From contig JAICXY010000004.1 in NCBI GenBank assembly GCA_025934495.1, positions 1-64,000 on the forward strand: a DNA stretch of 64,000 nt. The letters are read 5' to 3'. Shown piece by piece: positions 1-9,600 of this stretch; positions within the stretch are counted from its first letter, which is position 1; every line of letters starts with the position of its first letter. The stretch comes from Candidatus Nitrosocosmicus sp. (GTDB lineage: Archaea; Thermoproteota; Nitrososphaeria; Nitrososphaerales; Nitrososphaeraceae). A model generated the notes under the pieces. It was not told the DNA's origin. It made no database searches and saw nothing but the letters and a program-made list of their open reading frames with translations. The position numbers and the translations under genes were made by a program.

Positions 1-132
1 AATTCTTTTATTGTTAGTCCAGTAAATGATTTAAAAAGTAATGGTTTTTTGGACAGTCTATCATACGAAAGCAATGAGAGAACAGGTTGATGAATTATGA
101 TTGGACATAAAGCTGTTTACAAATAATTATGC
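1..132 (-). mobile_element. DDE_Tnp_4-type transposase remnant (copy 1), runs off window
   Basis: The minus strand from about 132 down to the window edge matches the 5' part of the better preserved relic at 4016-4777. Both share the end motif GCATAATTA, followed by a decayed region and then a coding stretch reading SLLSYDRLSKKP and KSFTGLTIKEF. The latter looks like the helix-turn-helix start (HTH_Tnp_4) of DDE_Tnp_4 transposases. The rest lies outside the window. Its end abuts or interrupts the IS5-type fragment at 133-403, so this looks like one element inserted into or against another. Confidence 0.55.
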
Positions 133-403
133 AAGAGATTTCTTCTGTTTGACTAAATGGTAAATGAAAGTATACTTTGGCATATCTAAGTAAAAGAAGA
201 AAGATATCAGGATAACTAAATGGTTCACCCACCTTGTCTTTGTTCATCTCTTTTAGTTCAGTTTCCCAGTTGTTAATGACATCAAACCCTATCAATATTT
301 CACCACGTCTAACTAGAGATTGGTTGTAGTTGGACCATTTCATATGGTTTACTGGTTGACGCTAGCTAAATGTATTTGGAAATGGAGTAATCATGCAACA
401 AAA
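133..403 (-). mobile_element. IS5-family transposase N-terminal fragment
   Basis: The minus-strand reading frame starting at 343 (MKWSNYNQSLVRRGEIL, then FDVINNWETELKEMNKDKVG) is the N-terminus of an IS5-type transposase. The same protein start recurs in decayed form at about 34020-34418 and in longer form at 42216-43204. The element end TGCAACAAA lies near 393-403 and is shared by all three copies. The homologous part stops near 133, where a different element begins, so the gene is truncated and cannot be functional. Confidence 0.7.
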
Positions 404-809
404 CATTATGGAAAATAAAATAAAGGTAAAACCCCATTGTATTATTTAAACACAACAATGCAAGGAATAGGAAAATTGTTCTCAAACAATATAATACATA
501 TGCGCTCAATACAAAAGGAAAGAAAAAGAACGGGCAAAAGATAGATAGATATAAAACCTATTTTTATCCTTAAAAAAGGGTGTTTGATAAACAGGCATAT
601 TAACAATTTCAAAATATAAAATTAATTAGTATACTCTTTAGAAAAGTAGCATAATATAATGTAAAAATAATATGATTAAATAGAAACAAGAGAGCATAAT
701 TCGATTTAGGATAAGATAAAATAAGATGAAGAGAAACAAAATAACCGGTAACTGATACAGATGGGTTCAATATATCTTTTAAAAAAAATCACATATAAAA
801 GATGGGCAT
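404..809. other. Intergenic, no gene seen; Cas4-like gene promoter at its end
   Basis: This is AT-rich sequence with no convincing reading frame. A TATA-like tract (cttttaaaaaaaat, about 776-789) lies 20-30 bases before the GTG at 810. That spacing would suit a leaderless transcript of the nuclease gene. Nothing else is supported. Confidence 0.4.
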
Positions 810-1670
810 GTGCCAAAAGATAACAATAGTGAAAAACTTAACATGACCATAACAATACGCAAAGATCCAACATTTACTAATTTACTGCAAAACAACCTTA
901 AATCAAGGTACGAGAAAAGACGAAGAAACGTAGAAGATAATGTTCATGTTTCAGATATATTGCCTTCTACATGTATAAGAAAGCAATACTTTGGTAGAAA
1001 AAACCCCGAACTAGATGAGATCTCTAATGAATCAGTTCAGCATTTCATAAGAGGTGAATCAAGCGAGGCTGCAATCACAAGCCTTGCAGATATGGGAGTA
1101 TCCCAGATGGATCTAGAAATGGATGGCTTGATTGCACATCCTGACATCATGAACCAAGACCAAATTGTAGAACTCAAAGATACATTAAGCAACAAAAGGC
1201 TAGGCATTTACGATCACCAGTTTAAATCTTACGTAAGACAACTTCTATATTATCTAGTCATAACTGGCATAGAGAGAGGCATCATCTCTATAAGATATAA
1301 CAATAGAGAACTGAAATGGATTAAAACAGATTCAGATGGCAATGACTATTTCATCAGACCTAAAAACTCTAGAGCTCCAGAAATAGAAAGTTGGTCGGTA
1401 TTTCTTCCTAAAGATGATATCGCAAGAGAGTTGCTAAAGAATGAAATGATTAGGAGAAAAACTTTATTTCAAAAATCACTTCGAGAAAGCAACGTATCAA
1501 TACTTCCTAGGCTTAAAGAGAATATAAGAAGCAGTAAATGTCCTTGGTGCAAATTCTATGATATCTGTATGAGCAAAGAAAATGATGAAACACAAGAGGC
1601 AAAAGAAATGGTTAATGAAATTGATTTGCTCGATATAAACGGTTTCATAGATTTTAAGCCTTCTCTTTGA
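810..1670 (+). CDS. Cas4/RecB-like PD-(D/E)XK nuclease with Fe-S cysteines
   Basis: A 286-residue protein resembling Cas4/RecB-family 5'-3' DNA exonucleases. The nuclease core is visible: Asp112 in AHPDIM, Glu121 and Lys123 in VELKDT, and the helix motif QLLYY from residue 144. Four cysteines (Cys55, Cys244, Cys247, Cys253, the last three in CPWCKFYDIC) fit the Cas4 [4Fe-4S] arrangement, one before the core and three after. The start is GTG 810, with ATG 843 as an in-frame alternative. No CRISPR array or other cas gene is nearby, so a housekeeping repair/recombination role (AddB/Dna2-like end processing) is inferred rather than CRISPR adaptation. The family call is good; the role is not known. 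Confidence 0.82.
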   Translation: MPKDNNSEKLNMTITIRKDPTFTNLLQNNLKSRYEKRRRNVEDNVHVSDILPSTCIRKQYFGRKNPELDEISNESVQHFIRGESSEAAITSLADMGVSQMDLEMDGLIAHPDIMNQDQIVELKDTLSNKRLGIYDHQFKSYVRQLLYYLVITGIERGIISIRYNNRELKWIKTDSDGNDYFIRPKNSRAPEIESWSVFLPKDDIARELLKNEMIRRKTLFQKSLRESNVSILPRLKENIRSSKCPWCKFYDICMSKENDETQEAKEMVNEIDLLDINGFIDFKPSL

Positions 1671-1883
1671 TTTTTTATAAAAATAAAGTGCAATAATCAA
1701 ACCAACGGTCGCCATAGATCCTATAGATATACAAAGAATATCATCAGTAGCCAACAACATATAAAAAAATAGATCGGTTGATCTTGATTTTTATACTTTT
1801 AAAATAAATTGTTTGAAGTTAATTAGTAAAAGTAATAATAATGACCGCAAAAAATAAAAAAAACACAAGATGGCGAATCATAA

Positions 1884-2541
1884 TGGTCCTGTTAACTTAG
1901 GCGTTTAGCACCTCCTTGTTGTGTATATTTACGAACAGGTTGAGCCGATTTTTAACATGAAATAGATTACATTTCTTATCTTTTCTCTTGCAAGGAAAGT
2001 AGTCATCGGAACATTCTTTGGTTCTATCCTTTATATACTGAATGGTTCTTTCTATCAGACTTTTCTCGAATGAAGAATGAATATGATGCTAGGTACCTCC
2101 ATCTGTGGAAACTGTAGGATGCTTTCCATATGTGCTAACCAATCCCGATAGGAATCTTTCAGCAACAAACATGTTTCTTTCCTTGGATATAGTTAGAGCG
2201 AGAATTTCCCTGTTTTTAGGCTCTATAGTAACCCATAACCAGATGAAATCTGATGAACCAACCTTGATTACTGTCTCGTCAACTATTAACTCTGAAATTC
2301 TCTTTCTTTGTGATGATATCCTTTGAGGATGATATTTCTGAATCCAATTCCAGATTGCAACGTGACTTCTCTTGATAATGTGTAAAAATGACAATGCCTT
2401 AACAACGTTCCTTAATGACAAACCAAGAAAGTACAAATATAGACCATAGCCAATGTACTCTGAAGGCGTTCTGTTTCTTGTACTTGACATACATCAAATA
2501 GAACATATTCAGCTATATCATTTCCTTAAGTTAACAGAGCC
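1884..2541 (-). mobile_element. Decayed IS6-family element with perfect 8-bp target duplication
   Basis: The element is bounded by imperfect inverted repeats, ggtcctgttaacttagg on the left and ccttaagttaacagagcc on the right. It is flanked by identical 8-bp direct repeats ATCATAAT at 1876-1883 and 2542-2549, the duplication length expected for IS6. The transposase is read on the minus strand. 2490-2089 gives an N-terminal part including IWNWIQKY, ELIVDETVIKVG (DDE Asp) and STDGGT. A frameshift near 2090 separates this from a C-terminal part with IERTIQYIKDRTKE and NRLNLFVNIHNKEV. The gene is broken, so the copy is inactive, but the boundaries are unusually clear. Confidence 0.88.
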
Positions 2542-2713
2542 ATCATAATACATAATTATCAGAATATTTTATATTTTAAGAATATTATTTTAGAATAGTT
2601 GTAGCCTAAATACTATATTTTATAATAACCATCCGGTTGGATCATTTTCTCATCTACATAAATTCATATAAATTCATAAAATAGTTATTCGAATCTTCTT
2701 ATCTGTACCTAAA

Positions 2714-3718
2714 TTGATTGATGACTATGAAATGTTAAAAACAAAATATAGAATTTTATCAATAACTCATCAACAAGATGTAGATGGTTTATTTTGTGGA
2801 GCTATTTTAAAAAATGCATTTCCAGATACCCTAGTTTATCTTACAAATTATGGTTACAATAATATGTTAGGGATATCAAAGACGATAGAAAATAATGTAT
2901 TAAGATCTTCAAAAAAGGGCACAGTAATAATAAGCGACTTATCCATTGATAATTTGGACGAAGTTAAACCAATAGAAAATGCAGCAATTAAAGCAAAAGA
3001 ATCCGGTTGGAAATTTATTTGGATTGATCACCATTTTTGGAGTGAAAACATGAAGGAGAAGGTAAAAACTTTTGCAACATTAATATTGTCAAAAGATGAC
3101 GAACAAAAATGCGCTGCAGAAATAATTTGTGAAACTTTAAAAATAAAAAGAACAGCGTGCCAAAGAATGACAAAATTTGCTCATGCATCTGATTTTAGAA
3201 CAGATCAAATAAATAAATTTCCACCATTACCCGAATTAATTAGATATTTTCTAACCCTGCCGGATGCTTATAAAAAATTACAAATAATAGTTAATAAAGC
3301 ATCTAAAGGTATATTTTGGGATGAAGATTTTCAAGAAGTTTATGAACACAATTATCTCCCATTGAAAGAATCGGCTATGCAAAAAGCAATTGGATCTTGC
3401 ACAATTCATAATATTAATAATTATAAAGTAGCCGTTGTCGAATCTTCACAGATACTATCCAAAAGCATTATTGCAGAAAAAATATTTGAATTACAAAAAG
3501 ACGTTCATTTGGCAGTTTTGTTTGCACCGGACGGAAAATTGAGTATTAGAAGAAAGCTCGGCTCGGATATAAGATGCGATCTTATTGCCCAAAGGTTACA
3601 CGGTGGAGGACATAGTTATGCTGCAGCTGGGATAATAAAATCAAGAACACAAAACGAAGGAGATACAAAAATAGGCACAGAAGACATAATACCAGAATTA
3701 CAAAAAGCTTTGATATAA
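2714..3718 (+). CDS. DHH-family phosphoesterase (RecJ-like/DHHA1)
   Basis: A 334-residue DHH superfamily protein. The N-terminal DHH domain shows HQQDVDGLFCGA (DxD-type motif, about residues 19-30), a second Asp motif in IISDLSID, and the signature Asp-His-His in WIDHHFW near residue 105. The C-terminal DHHA1 domain carries GGGHSYAAAG near residue 297. Such proteins bind Mn2+ and hydrolyse phosphodiester bonds in single-stranded nucleic acids, nanoRNA or cyclic dinucleotides. The substrate cannot be told from sequence. The start may be TTG 2714 or ATG 2732. It stands alone between two IS relics. Confidence 0.85.
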   Translation: MIDDYEMLKTKYRILSITHQQDVDGLFCGAILKNAFPDTLVYLTNYGYNNMLGISKTIENNVLRSSKKGTVIISDLSIDNLDEVKPIENAAIKAKESGWKFIWIDHHFWSENMKEKVKTFATLILSKDDEQKCAAEIICETLKIKRTACQRMTKFAHASDFRTDQINKFPPLPELIRYFLTLPDAYKKLQIIVNKASKGIFWDEDFQEVYEHNYLPLKESAMQKAIGSCTIHNINNYKVAVVESSQILSKSIIAEKIFELQKDVHLAVLFAPDGKLSIRRKLGSDIRCDLIAQRLHGGGHSYAAAGIIKSRTQNEGDTKIGTEDIIPELQKALI

Positions 3719-4015
3719 ACTATATTTAGTAACGTTGATTAATTTCTATTTTCAATCAATTTATTCATTTTGACCATTACTCATACATACATTTTCAGGT
3801 AACATAGTTCATATATACCAAATAATAGTAATCCTATTCAAAAAATATAATCAGACTCCATCTATAATTTCTATGACCCATCTATTCTTCATATGTCTCA
3901 AGTCTATTTTTAATGCTACTCTTTTTTTAGTCGTTAGATAGATATAGAATAAAGACAATAGAAAATGCGTATTATTTAAAATATATCATAACCATCCCTC
4001 ATTCAATAGATCTTT
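3719..4015. other. Intergenic, nothing recognised
   Basis: This AT-rich spacer lies between the DHH gene and the DDE_Tnp_4 relic. No reading frame, repeat or RNA gene stands out. Confidence 0.4.
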
Positions 4016-4777
4016 GCATAATTAGAATAAAGAGCTATGTTATCAGTAATTCGTCAATGTCTTACCCTTTCATTGCTTTCGTATGATAGATTGTCCAAAA
4101 AACCATTCCATTTTCAGATTTAAAGGTAAGTTATTTCAGAACAAAAAGATTCAATCTTAATAAGAGAAACTATTTGTTAAGGGAAGTCCGATAGCATGTG
4201 CTAATTGGCATATCTTCCAAGTTCCTTGGTTTTCATAAATTCCGCAGAACAACAGCTACCAAGACCTGTTGATGATAATAAAAGAAAGATGTATTATTCA
4301 GGCAAAAAGAAATACATGCTGTCAAGAATCAGTTTATGGTCAACAAAGATGTCTATATCCTTCATAAACCCACTATAAGAAAGGACGAAGACACGATCAC
4401 ATATTCAGTATAAAAGAAGAAACATCCTGCTACTTCTAAATAGATTGTTAATGTATTTGGCATTGGGTATTTGGGCATAGAAAAGATTTCCCAGAACAAT
4501 TGTCATCCATACCTAATAGAAAGAAAAGAAATCAAGAACTATCACGAGAAGAAATAGAGTATAGCACTAGTTATTCTACAAAAGGATAGTTATAGGGCAT
4601 ACCATCTGTAGAATGAAAAAGTATAGGATAATGAGTGATGTAGTTAGAACAAATTGAGATAGTATGATAAGGTATTGGATATTGTTGCAGGCCTTGTAAA
4701 CTGTAGAATTACGATCGCGTATTTATAGAAACTAAATAAGTATCATACTTGAAAGAATAAATTGTTTCTAATTATGC
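4016..4777 (+). mobile_element. Decayed DDE_Tnp_4-type insertion sequence (copy 2)
   Basis: The ends form an inverted repeat: gcataattagaa at 4016-4027 and ttctaattatgc at 4766-4777. The plus strand encodes a transposase broken by several stops and frameshifts but easily followed: SLLSYDRLSKKP, then DDNKRKMYYSGKKKYMLSR, SFINPL, LALGIWA, and finally TICRMKKYRIMSDVVR near 4600-4650. This order matches DDE_Tnp_4 (IS5 superfamily) transposases. GATCT lies just outside both ends and may be the remnant of a target duplication. The first 120 or so bases are repeated inverted at 1-132. Confidence 0.75.
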
Positions 4778-4984
4778 GCGATCTAGTAAATTGAATATCA
4801 CATTTTAGGTACGGTATAAACAGATAATTCGTATTGCCATAAAGACAAATCTGTAAATAGGCAAATTATTTCAGATGGTCAATTGTTTTACTGGATCTTG
4901 TATTAGTTAACAATTTGTAAAAACTTTTAGTAAGATTATCACTGAAAGTTAATAATCAAAAGTTTTGGTTATTATGTTTTCTAT

Positions 4985-5015
4985 TTTAATTTATATATTT
5001 ATATATATTATTAAA
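4985..5015 (+). promoter_or_regulatory. TATA-rich promoter of the P450 gene
   Basis: A TATA tract (tttatatatttatatatatt) ends about 25-30 bases before ATG 5035, the usual archaeal TBP-site spacing for a short-leader or leaderless transcript. This is placed from composition and spacing only. Confidence 0.4.
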
Positions 5016-5034
5016 GTAAAAAGTGATATATATC

Positions 5035-6477
5035 ATGGCAACACCTTCTGCTGCTGCTGCTGCTACACCTTCTTCTTCCAAATATCCTCCAGGGCCTCGC
5101 TCAATTTTGCCTAACAAGATATTGCGAGACTTTATACGAGATCCAATCAAAACCTTGATGTATATTGCGTATACCTATGGTGATATTGCTCATTTTTATT
5201 TTGGAAGACAGCATGTTTATTTGATTAACAATCCACAATATATAGAGGACATATTAATCAGAAACTACAAGAATTTTAAAAAAAGTAGAGGCCTACAAGT
5301 TTCAAAGCGTCTATTGGGGGAAGGTCTTGTAACCAGCGAAGGAGAATATCATGATCGTCAAAGAAAAATAATACAACCAGCATTTCATCCAAATCTTGTA
5401 AAAAAATATGGAGAAATTATGACTACTTATGCTGAAAATATGTGCCAGCAATGGAATGATGGAACTACTTTAGATATTCATAAGGAGATGATAAAGGTAA
5501 CATCATCCATTATTAGTAAGGCAGTACTAGGTTCAGATATAAAATCTGAAGAGGGAGACCAGGCCGGGGATGCGCTTTTGACTTGTGCAGAATATTTTAA
5601 CCATCTTCTAACGCCATTTGGCGGATTAATTGGGAAAATACCATTACTGCGTATCAATAAAGACTTTCAAGTTGCAAAAAAGAAATTGGATTCTATAGTT
5701 TACGACATGATTAAAGAACACCGTGATAATGAGCACAAAGTAGTTTCACCACAGCAAATGGACTTGTTATATACATTATTGCATGCGCAAGATGAAGAAG
5801 CTGGAATTGAGCGAATGAGTGATTCACAATTAAGAGATGAGGTGATGACGATTTTTCTTGCAGGCCATGAAACAACAGCCAATGCACTAACATGGACATT
5901 TTATCTATTATCACAAAATCCAGCTGTAGAGGCCAAACTATATGAGGAGATCTATTCTGTTCTTGGCAATAATAACGATAATAACAATTACAGGAACAAC
6001 AATACTGAAAAAAGAGTTCCAACCATTAAAGATGTGCCAAAATTAGAATACACCGAAAAGGTCTTTAGAGAATCAATGCGACTTTATCCTCCGGCATGGA
6101 CTCTGGGTCGCCAAGTTATAAATGACTACAAAGTTGGCAAATACATTATACCATCAGGCTCAATTGTATTAATGAGCCAATACGTAATGCACCGAAATCC
6201 GATTTATTTTTCCGACCCAGAACTTTTTAATCCAGATAGATGGACAAAAGAGATAAAATCGCATATTCCTCGATTCAGCTATTTTCCATTTGGAGGCGGT
6301 ATCAGAGGATGTGTAGGTGAACCATTTGCATGGATGGAAGGAATACTATTAATTGCAACTTTCTGTAAGCAGTGGAAGATGCATCATGAAATAAATCACA
6401 AGGTGGAGTTAAAGCCGCTTATTACATTACGTCCCAAATACGGAATGCAAATGAAACTTGAACGTAGAAGAGAATAA
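5035..6477 (+). CDS. Cytochrome P450 monooxygenase
   Basis: A complete P450 of 480 residues from ATG 5035 (a GTG at 5023 would add four residues). All signature elements are present: proline-rich start KYPPGPRS, I-helix AGHETTA at about 276, ExxR (ESMR) at 346, PERF-like FNPDRW, and the haem loop FPFGGGIRGCVGEPF with the proximal Cys at about 426. The family inserts one oxygen atom into hydrophobic substrates and needs a redox partner, which is not encoded nearby. The sequence is most like bacterial fatty-acid/terpenoid-type P450s, so acquisition from bacteria is plausible. An Asn-rich insertion (NNNDNNNYRNNN) in the second half is likely a surface loop. The N-terminus has an Ala/Ser run and no clear membrane anchor, suggesting a soluble enzyme. 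Confidence 0.95.
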   Translation: MATPSAAAAATPSSSKYPPGPRSILPNKILRDFIRDPIKTLMYIAYTYGDIAHFYFGRQHVYLINNPQYIEDILIRNYKNFKKSRGLQVSKRLLGEGLVTSEGEYHDRQRKIIQPAFHPNLVKKYGEIMTTYAENMCQQWNDGTTLDIHKEMIKVTSSIISKAVLGSDIKSEEGDQAGDALLTCAEYFNHLLTPFGGLIGKIPLLRINKDFQVAKKKLDSIVYDMIKEHRDNEHKVVSPQQMDLLYTLLHAQDEEAGIERMSDSQLRDEVMTIFLAGHETTANALTWTFYLLSQNPAVEAKLYEEIYSVLGNNNDNNNYRNNNTEKRVPTIKDVPKLEYTEKVFRESMRLYPPAWTLGRQVINDYKVGKYIIPSGSIVLMSQYVMHRNPIYFSDPELFNPDRWTKEIKSHIPRFSYFPFGGGIRGCVGEPFAWMEGILLIATFCKQWKMHHEINHKVELKPLITLRPKYGMQMKLERRRE

Positions 6478-6673
6478 AAAATATATCGCATTGGCCAAAA
6501 TTATGCCCATGTATTAGAGTTTTCAATATGCCAATTACCAAAGTAATCAGGTATTCACATATCTGATAAAAGATATATAATTTACTTGAATTTTAAAATA
6601 TTGATATAAACAAAATACTCTCAATTCATTCTTCCATTTAATCCTTCTTTGCACCATATTGCATATTGAAAAA

Positions 6674-9091
6674 TCATATTGTTTTCTTGACTATCAAATG
6701 AAGCGTCCCATTCCTTCTATAAATATCTCCAATAATATCAAACACATTTCCTTTTTTTAGCAGTTTTCGAGGTCCTGAATAATCAAAATAATTCAAAGAC
6801 GCAAACCATTTTTCATTTACAATTACAACGGCTTTTCCAAATAATATTTTTTCTATAAAAATAGAATATTTTTTTCCAGGAATAAACTTACTAGAATCCA
6901 CCAAGGAAATAGTTTTTTTATTTATCCAAATGATTCTTTTTAATTTTTCCAAATTTTTTATTGCCTTATCTATTGCAGTAGGTTCAAATTTTATTATTTC
7001 CTTTAAATAAGATATTTCTAAACCATTTTGTCCAGATTTTGCTAGTAATTCATGAATTTGTCTTTGTATTTTTTCAATCATCTTTCGATCATCCAAAGCC
7101 AAAGATACATCATACAAATGTTCTAGATCATGTACAGAATAAGGCAAATTATCGCCATCAATATTTTTATTTTTATAAGATAATTTTTTTACAAAGTATT
7201 TTATCTTTTTACTTGAATTAGATGCTATTGAATCTATAATTGGATTAAAGTTTTCTTTATTGTCCTCAACATAGTCATTGTTATTGAAATTCCCTTTATC
7301 ACAACTCCACACATTACTATCATTTATATTAAAAATATCTATTTCAGATAAATCCATTCTATCTGGATTGCCAAAGGATCTTTTATCATAATGGTTTAAA
7401 ATAAAATTAATATCTTTTAAAACTTGCTTCATTTTAATAATTTTTCTTTGAGCAATTTCCAAATATTTTGAGTCTATGGAATTATTGGTAACTAAAACAA
7501 CAACTTTCCCATCCGAAAACCGACCAGTTCTTCCTTTTCTTTGAATGAATCTAATTTCACTGGGAACAGGCTCATAGAATACAACTAGATCCACATTTGG
7601 GATATCCAGTCCTTCTTCTGCAACAGATGTGGCAACTAAAACTGGAAAGAGTCCATTTTTAAAATCCGCTAGAATTGATAACTGTTTATCCTGGTTGAGA
7701 CCTCTCTGATCTTTTTTATTTGACTGACCATAGAAACCTTTACTTTGAATATTATGATCATTTAAAAGATTAGTAATCTCTTCCAGAGTATCTCGATATT
7801 GGGAAAAAATCAGAATCTTTTTTTCATTTGAAAAATTATTCAAATTTGAATTACTATTCTTATTTGATATTTTAATTCCCTCTTCTCGTTTAATATTTGT
7901 ATAATCAATATCAGTATAATTAGCAGCTGCATTTGTATTAGAAACATTTTCTTCTCCATTATTTGAACAAAGGAAATCTTTAACGATTAATAATACATCT
8001 AAAAGCTTGGGATGAGATAATAATATATTGTCGTTTTTTAACATTTCAATAACTTTTCGAATACGCGGATCAGAAAGTAATTCCTGATATGTTCTGGTTG
8101 GAACATCCTTATCATTACCACTATCTTCAAATTTATTGAAAAATTTTTTTAATGAGAAGATTCCCTGAGATTCAACTAAATCACGACAGTATAACAATAT
8201 CATTGACATGGATTGATATTTTAAGGCAGCATACAAATAGAAATTTTTATTACCCGAGTTGGTTATTGCAGATTTAAGGCGATCTGATAAATTTAAAAGA
8301 TCTTTTCTATAAATGTTTTCTATTTTTTTCTTTTTTATAAAATTATTATCAATCAACCATTTTATCTTATCATCTATCAATGACTGGAGAATAGCGGATA
8401 TCTCTTTATGTTTGTCATCTAAATTAACATACCTATGCTTTATGTCGATATTATAAACATAGGGCAAAACATCTGCGTCATCTTCAGATTTTACAATAAT
8501 TTGTTCAATATGGAGATTAGAACATATTTCTTGAATTTTTTCTTTATTAGATCCAGGACTTGCAGAAAGTGCCAGAAACATTGGAATGTTACTGAAATCA
8601 TCATTGTTGTAAAATTTTTTTGATATAGTTGTATAACTATAATTCTTAACAGCTCGATGAGATTCATCAAAAACTACCAAATAAAATTCATCTTTTTTCA
8701 AAAGATTGTTATCAAGATCATTTCTTACAAGTTCAGGTGTGGCAAAATATATTCTAATGGATCGGGATTTCCAAATTGTTTTACGAATATCAGGCGATAT
8801 TTTTCCAGTTAAAGCAAAACATACATTCCCAAGTTTAGTAAAGCGTTTAAATAAATCAAGGTGTTGATGCACCAAAGGACGAGATGGAGCAAGAATTAAT
8901 ATTTTTGATTTTTTCCAATTAAATAAAATATCGATGCAAATTAATAATGTAATAATAGTTTTACCTAAAGATGTTGGAACAACAATTAAAGAGTTTTTAT
9001 ATAATGTTTTTTGCAATACCGTATTTTGATATTGTCTAAATAAAATAGAGTGTTCCTTCAGTAGAGGATGGATAAAATATTTTTGATCCAA
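6674..9091 (-). CDS. Hef/FANCM-like superfamily 2 helicase without nuclease domain
   Basis: An 805-residue SF2 helicase starting at TTG 9091. Motif I is VPTSLGKT near residue 40, motif II is DESH (FDESHRAVKNY), motif III is SASPG, motif IV is SQYRDTLEEI, and motif VI is QRKGRTGR near 520. The SASPG and DESH forms and the helical insert between the two RecA domains fit archaeal Hef/eukaryotic FANCM/MPH1. Those enzymes remodel stalled forks and branched DNA. Euryarchaeal Hef carries a C-terminal XPF-type nuclease; here the last 280 residues show no ERKxxD signature, so the protein looks like a helicase-only form. The end has a winged-helix-like and basic region. It is transcribed with the 109-aa gene just upstream (47-base gap). 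Confidence 0.88.
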   Translation of the reverse strand: MDQKYFIHPLLKEHSILFRQYQNTVLQKTLYKNSLIVVPTSLGKTIITLLICIDILFNWKKSKILILAPSRPLVHQHLDLFKRFTKLGNVCFALTGKISPDIRKTIWKSRSIRIYFATPELVRNDLDNNLLKKDEFYLVVFDESHRAVKNYSYTTISKKFYNNDDFSNIPMFLALSASPGSNKEKIQEICSNLHIEQIIVKSEDDADVLPYVYNIDIKHRYVNLDDKHKEISAILQSLIDDKIKWLIDNNFIKKKKIENIYRKDLLNLSDRLKSAITNSGNKNFYLYAALKYQSMSMILLYCRDLVESQGIFSLKKFFNKFEDSGNDKDVPTRTYQELLSDPRIRKVIEMLKNDNILLSHPKLLDVLLIVKDFLCSNNGEENVSNTNAAANYTDIDYTNIKREEGIKISNKNSNSNLNNFSNEKKILIFSQYRDTLEEITNLLNDHNIQSKGFYGQSNKKDQRGLNQDKQLSILADFKNGLFPVLVATSVAEEGLDIPNVDLVVFYEPVPSEIRFIQRKGRTGRFSDGKVVVLVTNNSIDSKYLEIAQRKIIKMKQVLKDINFILNHYDKRSFGNPDRMDLSEIDIFNINDSNVWSCDKGNFNNNDYVEDNKENFNPIIDSIASNSSKKIKYFVKKLSYKNKNIDGDNLPYSVHDLEHLYDVSLALDDRKMIEKIQRQIHELLAKSGQNGLEISYLKEIIKFEPTAIDKAIKNLEKLKRIIWINKKTISLVDSSKFIPGKKYSIFIEKILFGKAVVIVNEKWFASLNYFDYSGPRKLLKKGNVFDIIGDIYRRNGTLHLIVKKTI

Positions 9092-9138
9092 ATTTTTATT
9101 TGTAAATATAGTCTAAATTTTTAAAATATATTTTATTT

Positions 9139-9468
9139 TTATATTTCAAATACGTCATTAGATTCGTTTTTAATAAATGGTTTTCTCTCAGGATTAATCT
9201 CGTCTATCGATTTAGCAAGTTGTAAAACTTTTGAATTACCAATCAATTCAAGAATTGAATTAAGCTCGTCAGAGGATTTAATAACAATACCTCTTTTTTT
9301 TGATGGGGATCCATTTGCATTTAATGGATTGATTTCTATAGCAAGTGAGGCAGGTCTCCCACGATATTCAGGTAGTTTAAATAAGAAAATACCAGATATA
9401 TTAGTAGGTTTACGTTCCCAATCTTTACCTTCTTCTAAAAATTGACCTAATCTTTCTCCACTTGACAT
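9139..9468 (-). CDS. Conserved-looking small protein upstream of the Hef-like helicase
   Basis: A 109-residue soluble protein starting at ATG 9468 (MSSGERLGQF). It has no cysteines and no membrane segment. The middle shows a basic, beta-rich patch (FLFKLPEYRGRPASLAIEIN and SPSKKRGIVIKSSDEL) that could bind nucleic acid. I do not recognise the family. It is followed 47 bases later by the Hef-like helicase on the same strand, so co-transcription and a helper role in replication or repair are reasonable inferences. It is divergent from the XPB gene. Confidence 0.7.
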   Translation of the reverse strand: MSSGERLGQFLEEGKDWERKPTNISGIFLFKLPEYRGRPASLAIEINPLNANGSPSKKRGIVIKSSDELNSILELIGNSKVLQLAKSIDEINPERKPFIKNESNDVFEI

Positions 9469-9600
9469 TATCTATTCATTAATTATTCAATAAATCACCT
9501 TATAATTTTATCTATAATAGTATAACCCATACAAAATAAAAAACAATAAAAATATATTTAAATTAAATATATCTATATTTATATATATACAGATAATAAA
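9469..9600. promoter_or_regulatory. Divergent promoter region (XPB versus 109-aa gene)
   Basis: A run of almost pure A/T with TATA-like tracts on both strands (around 9545-9590) separates two divergently transcribed repair genes. On the plus strand it leads directly into the conserved XPB coding sequence with no ATG, GTG or TTG between. The region must therefore hold an unusual start or a very recent lesion. Confidence 0.4.

Noticed and set aside
1497-1760. 87-aa minus-strand frame with one membrane-like helix
   Set aside because: Most of it lies antisense within the 3' end of the well-supported Cas4-like gene. Only the first 30 residues look like a membrane helix, and that alone is not enough.
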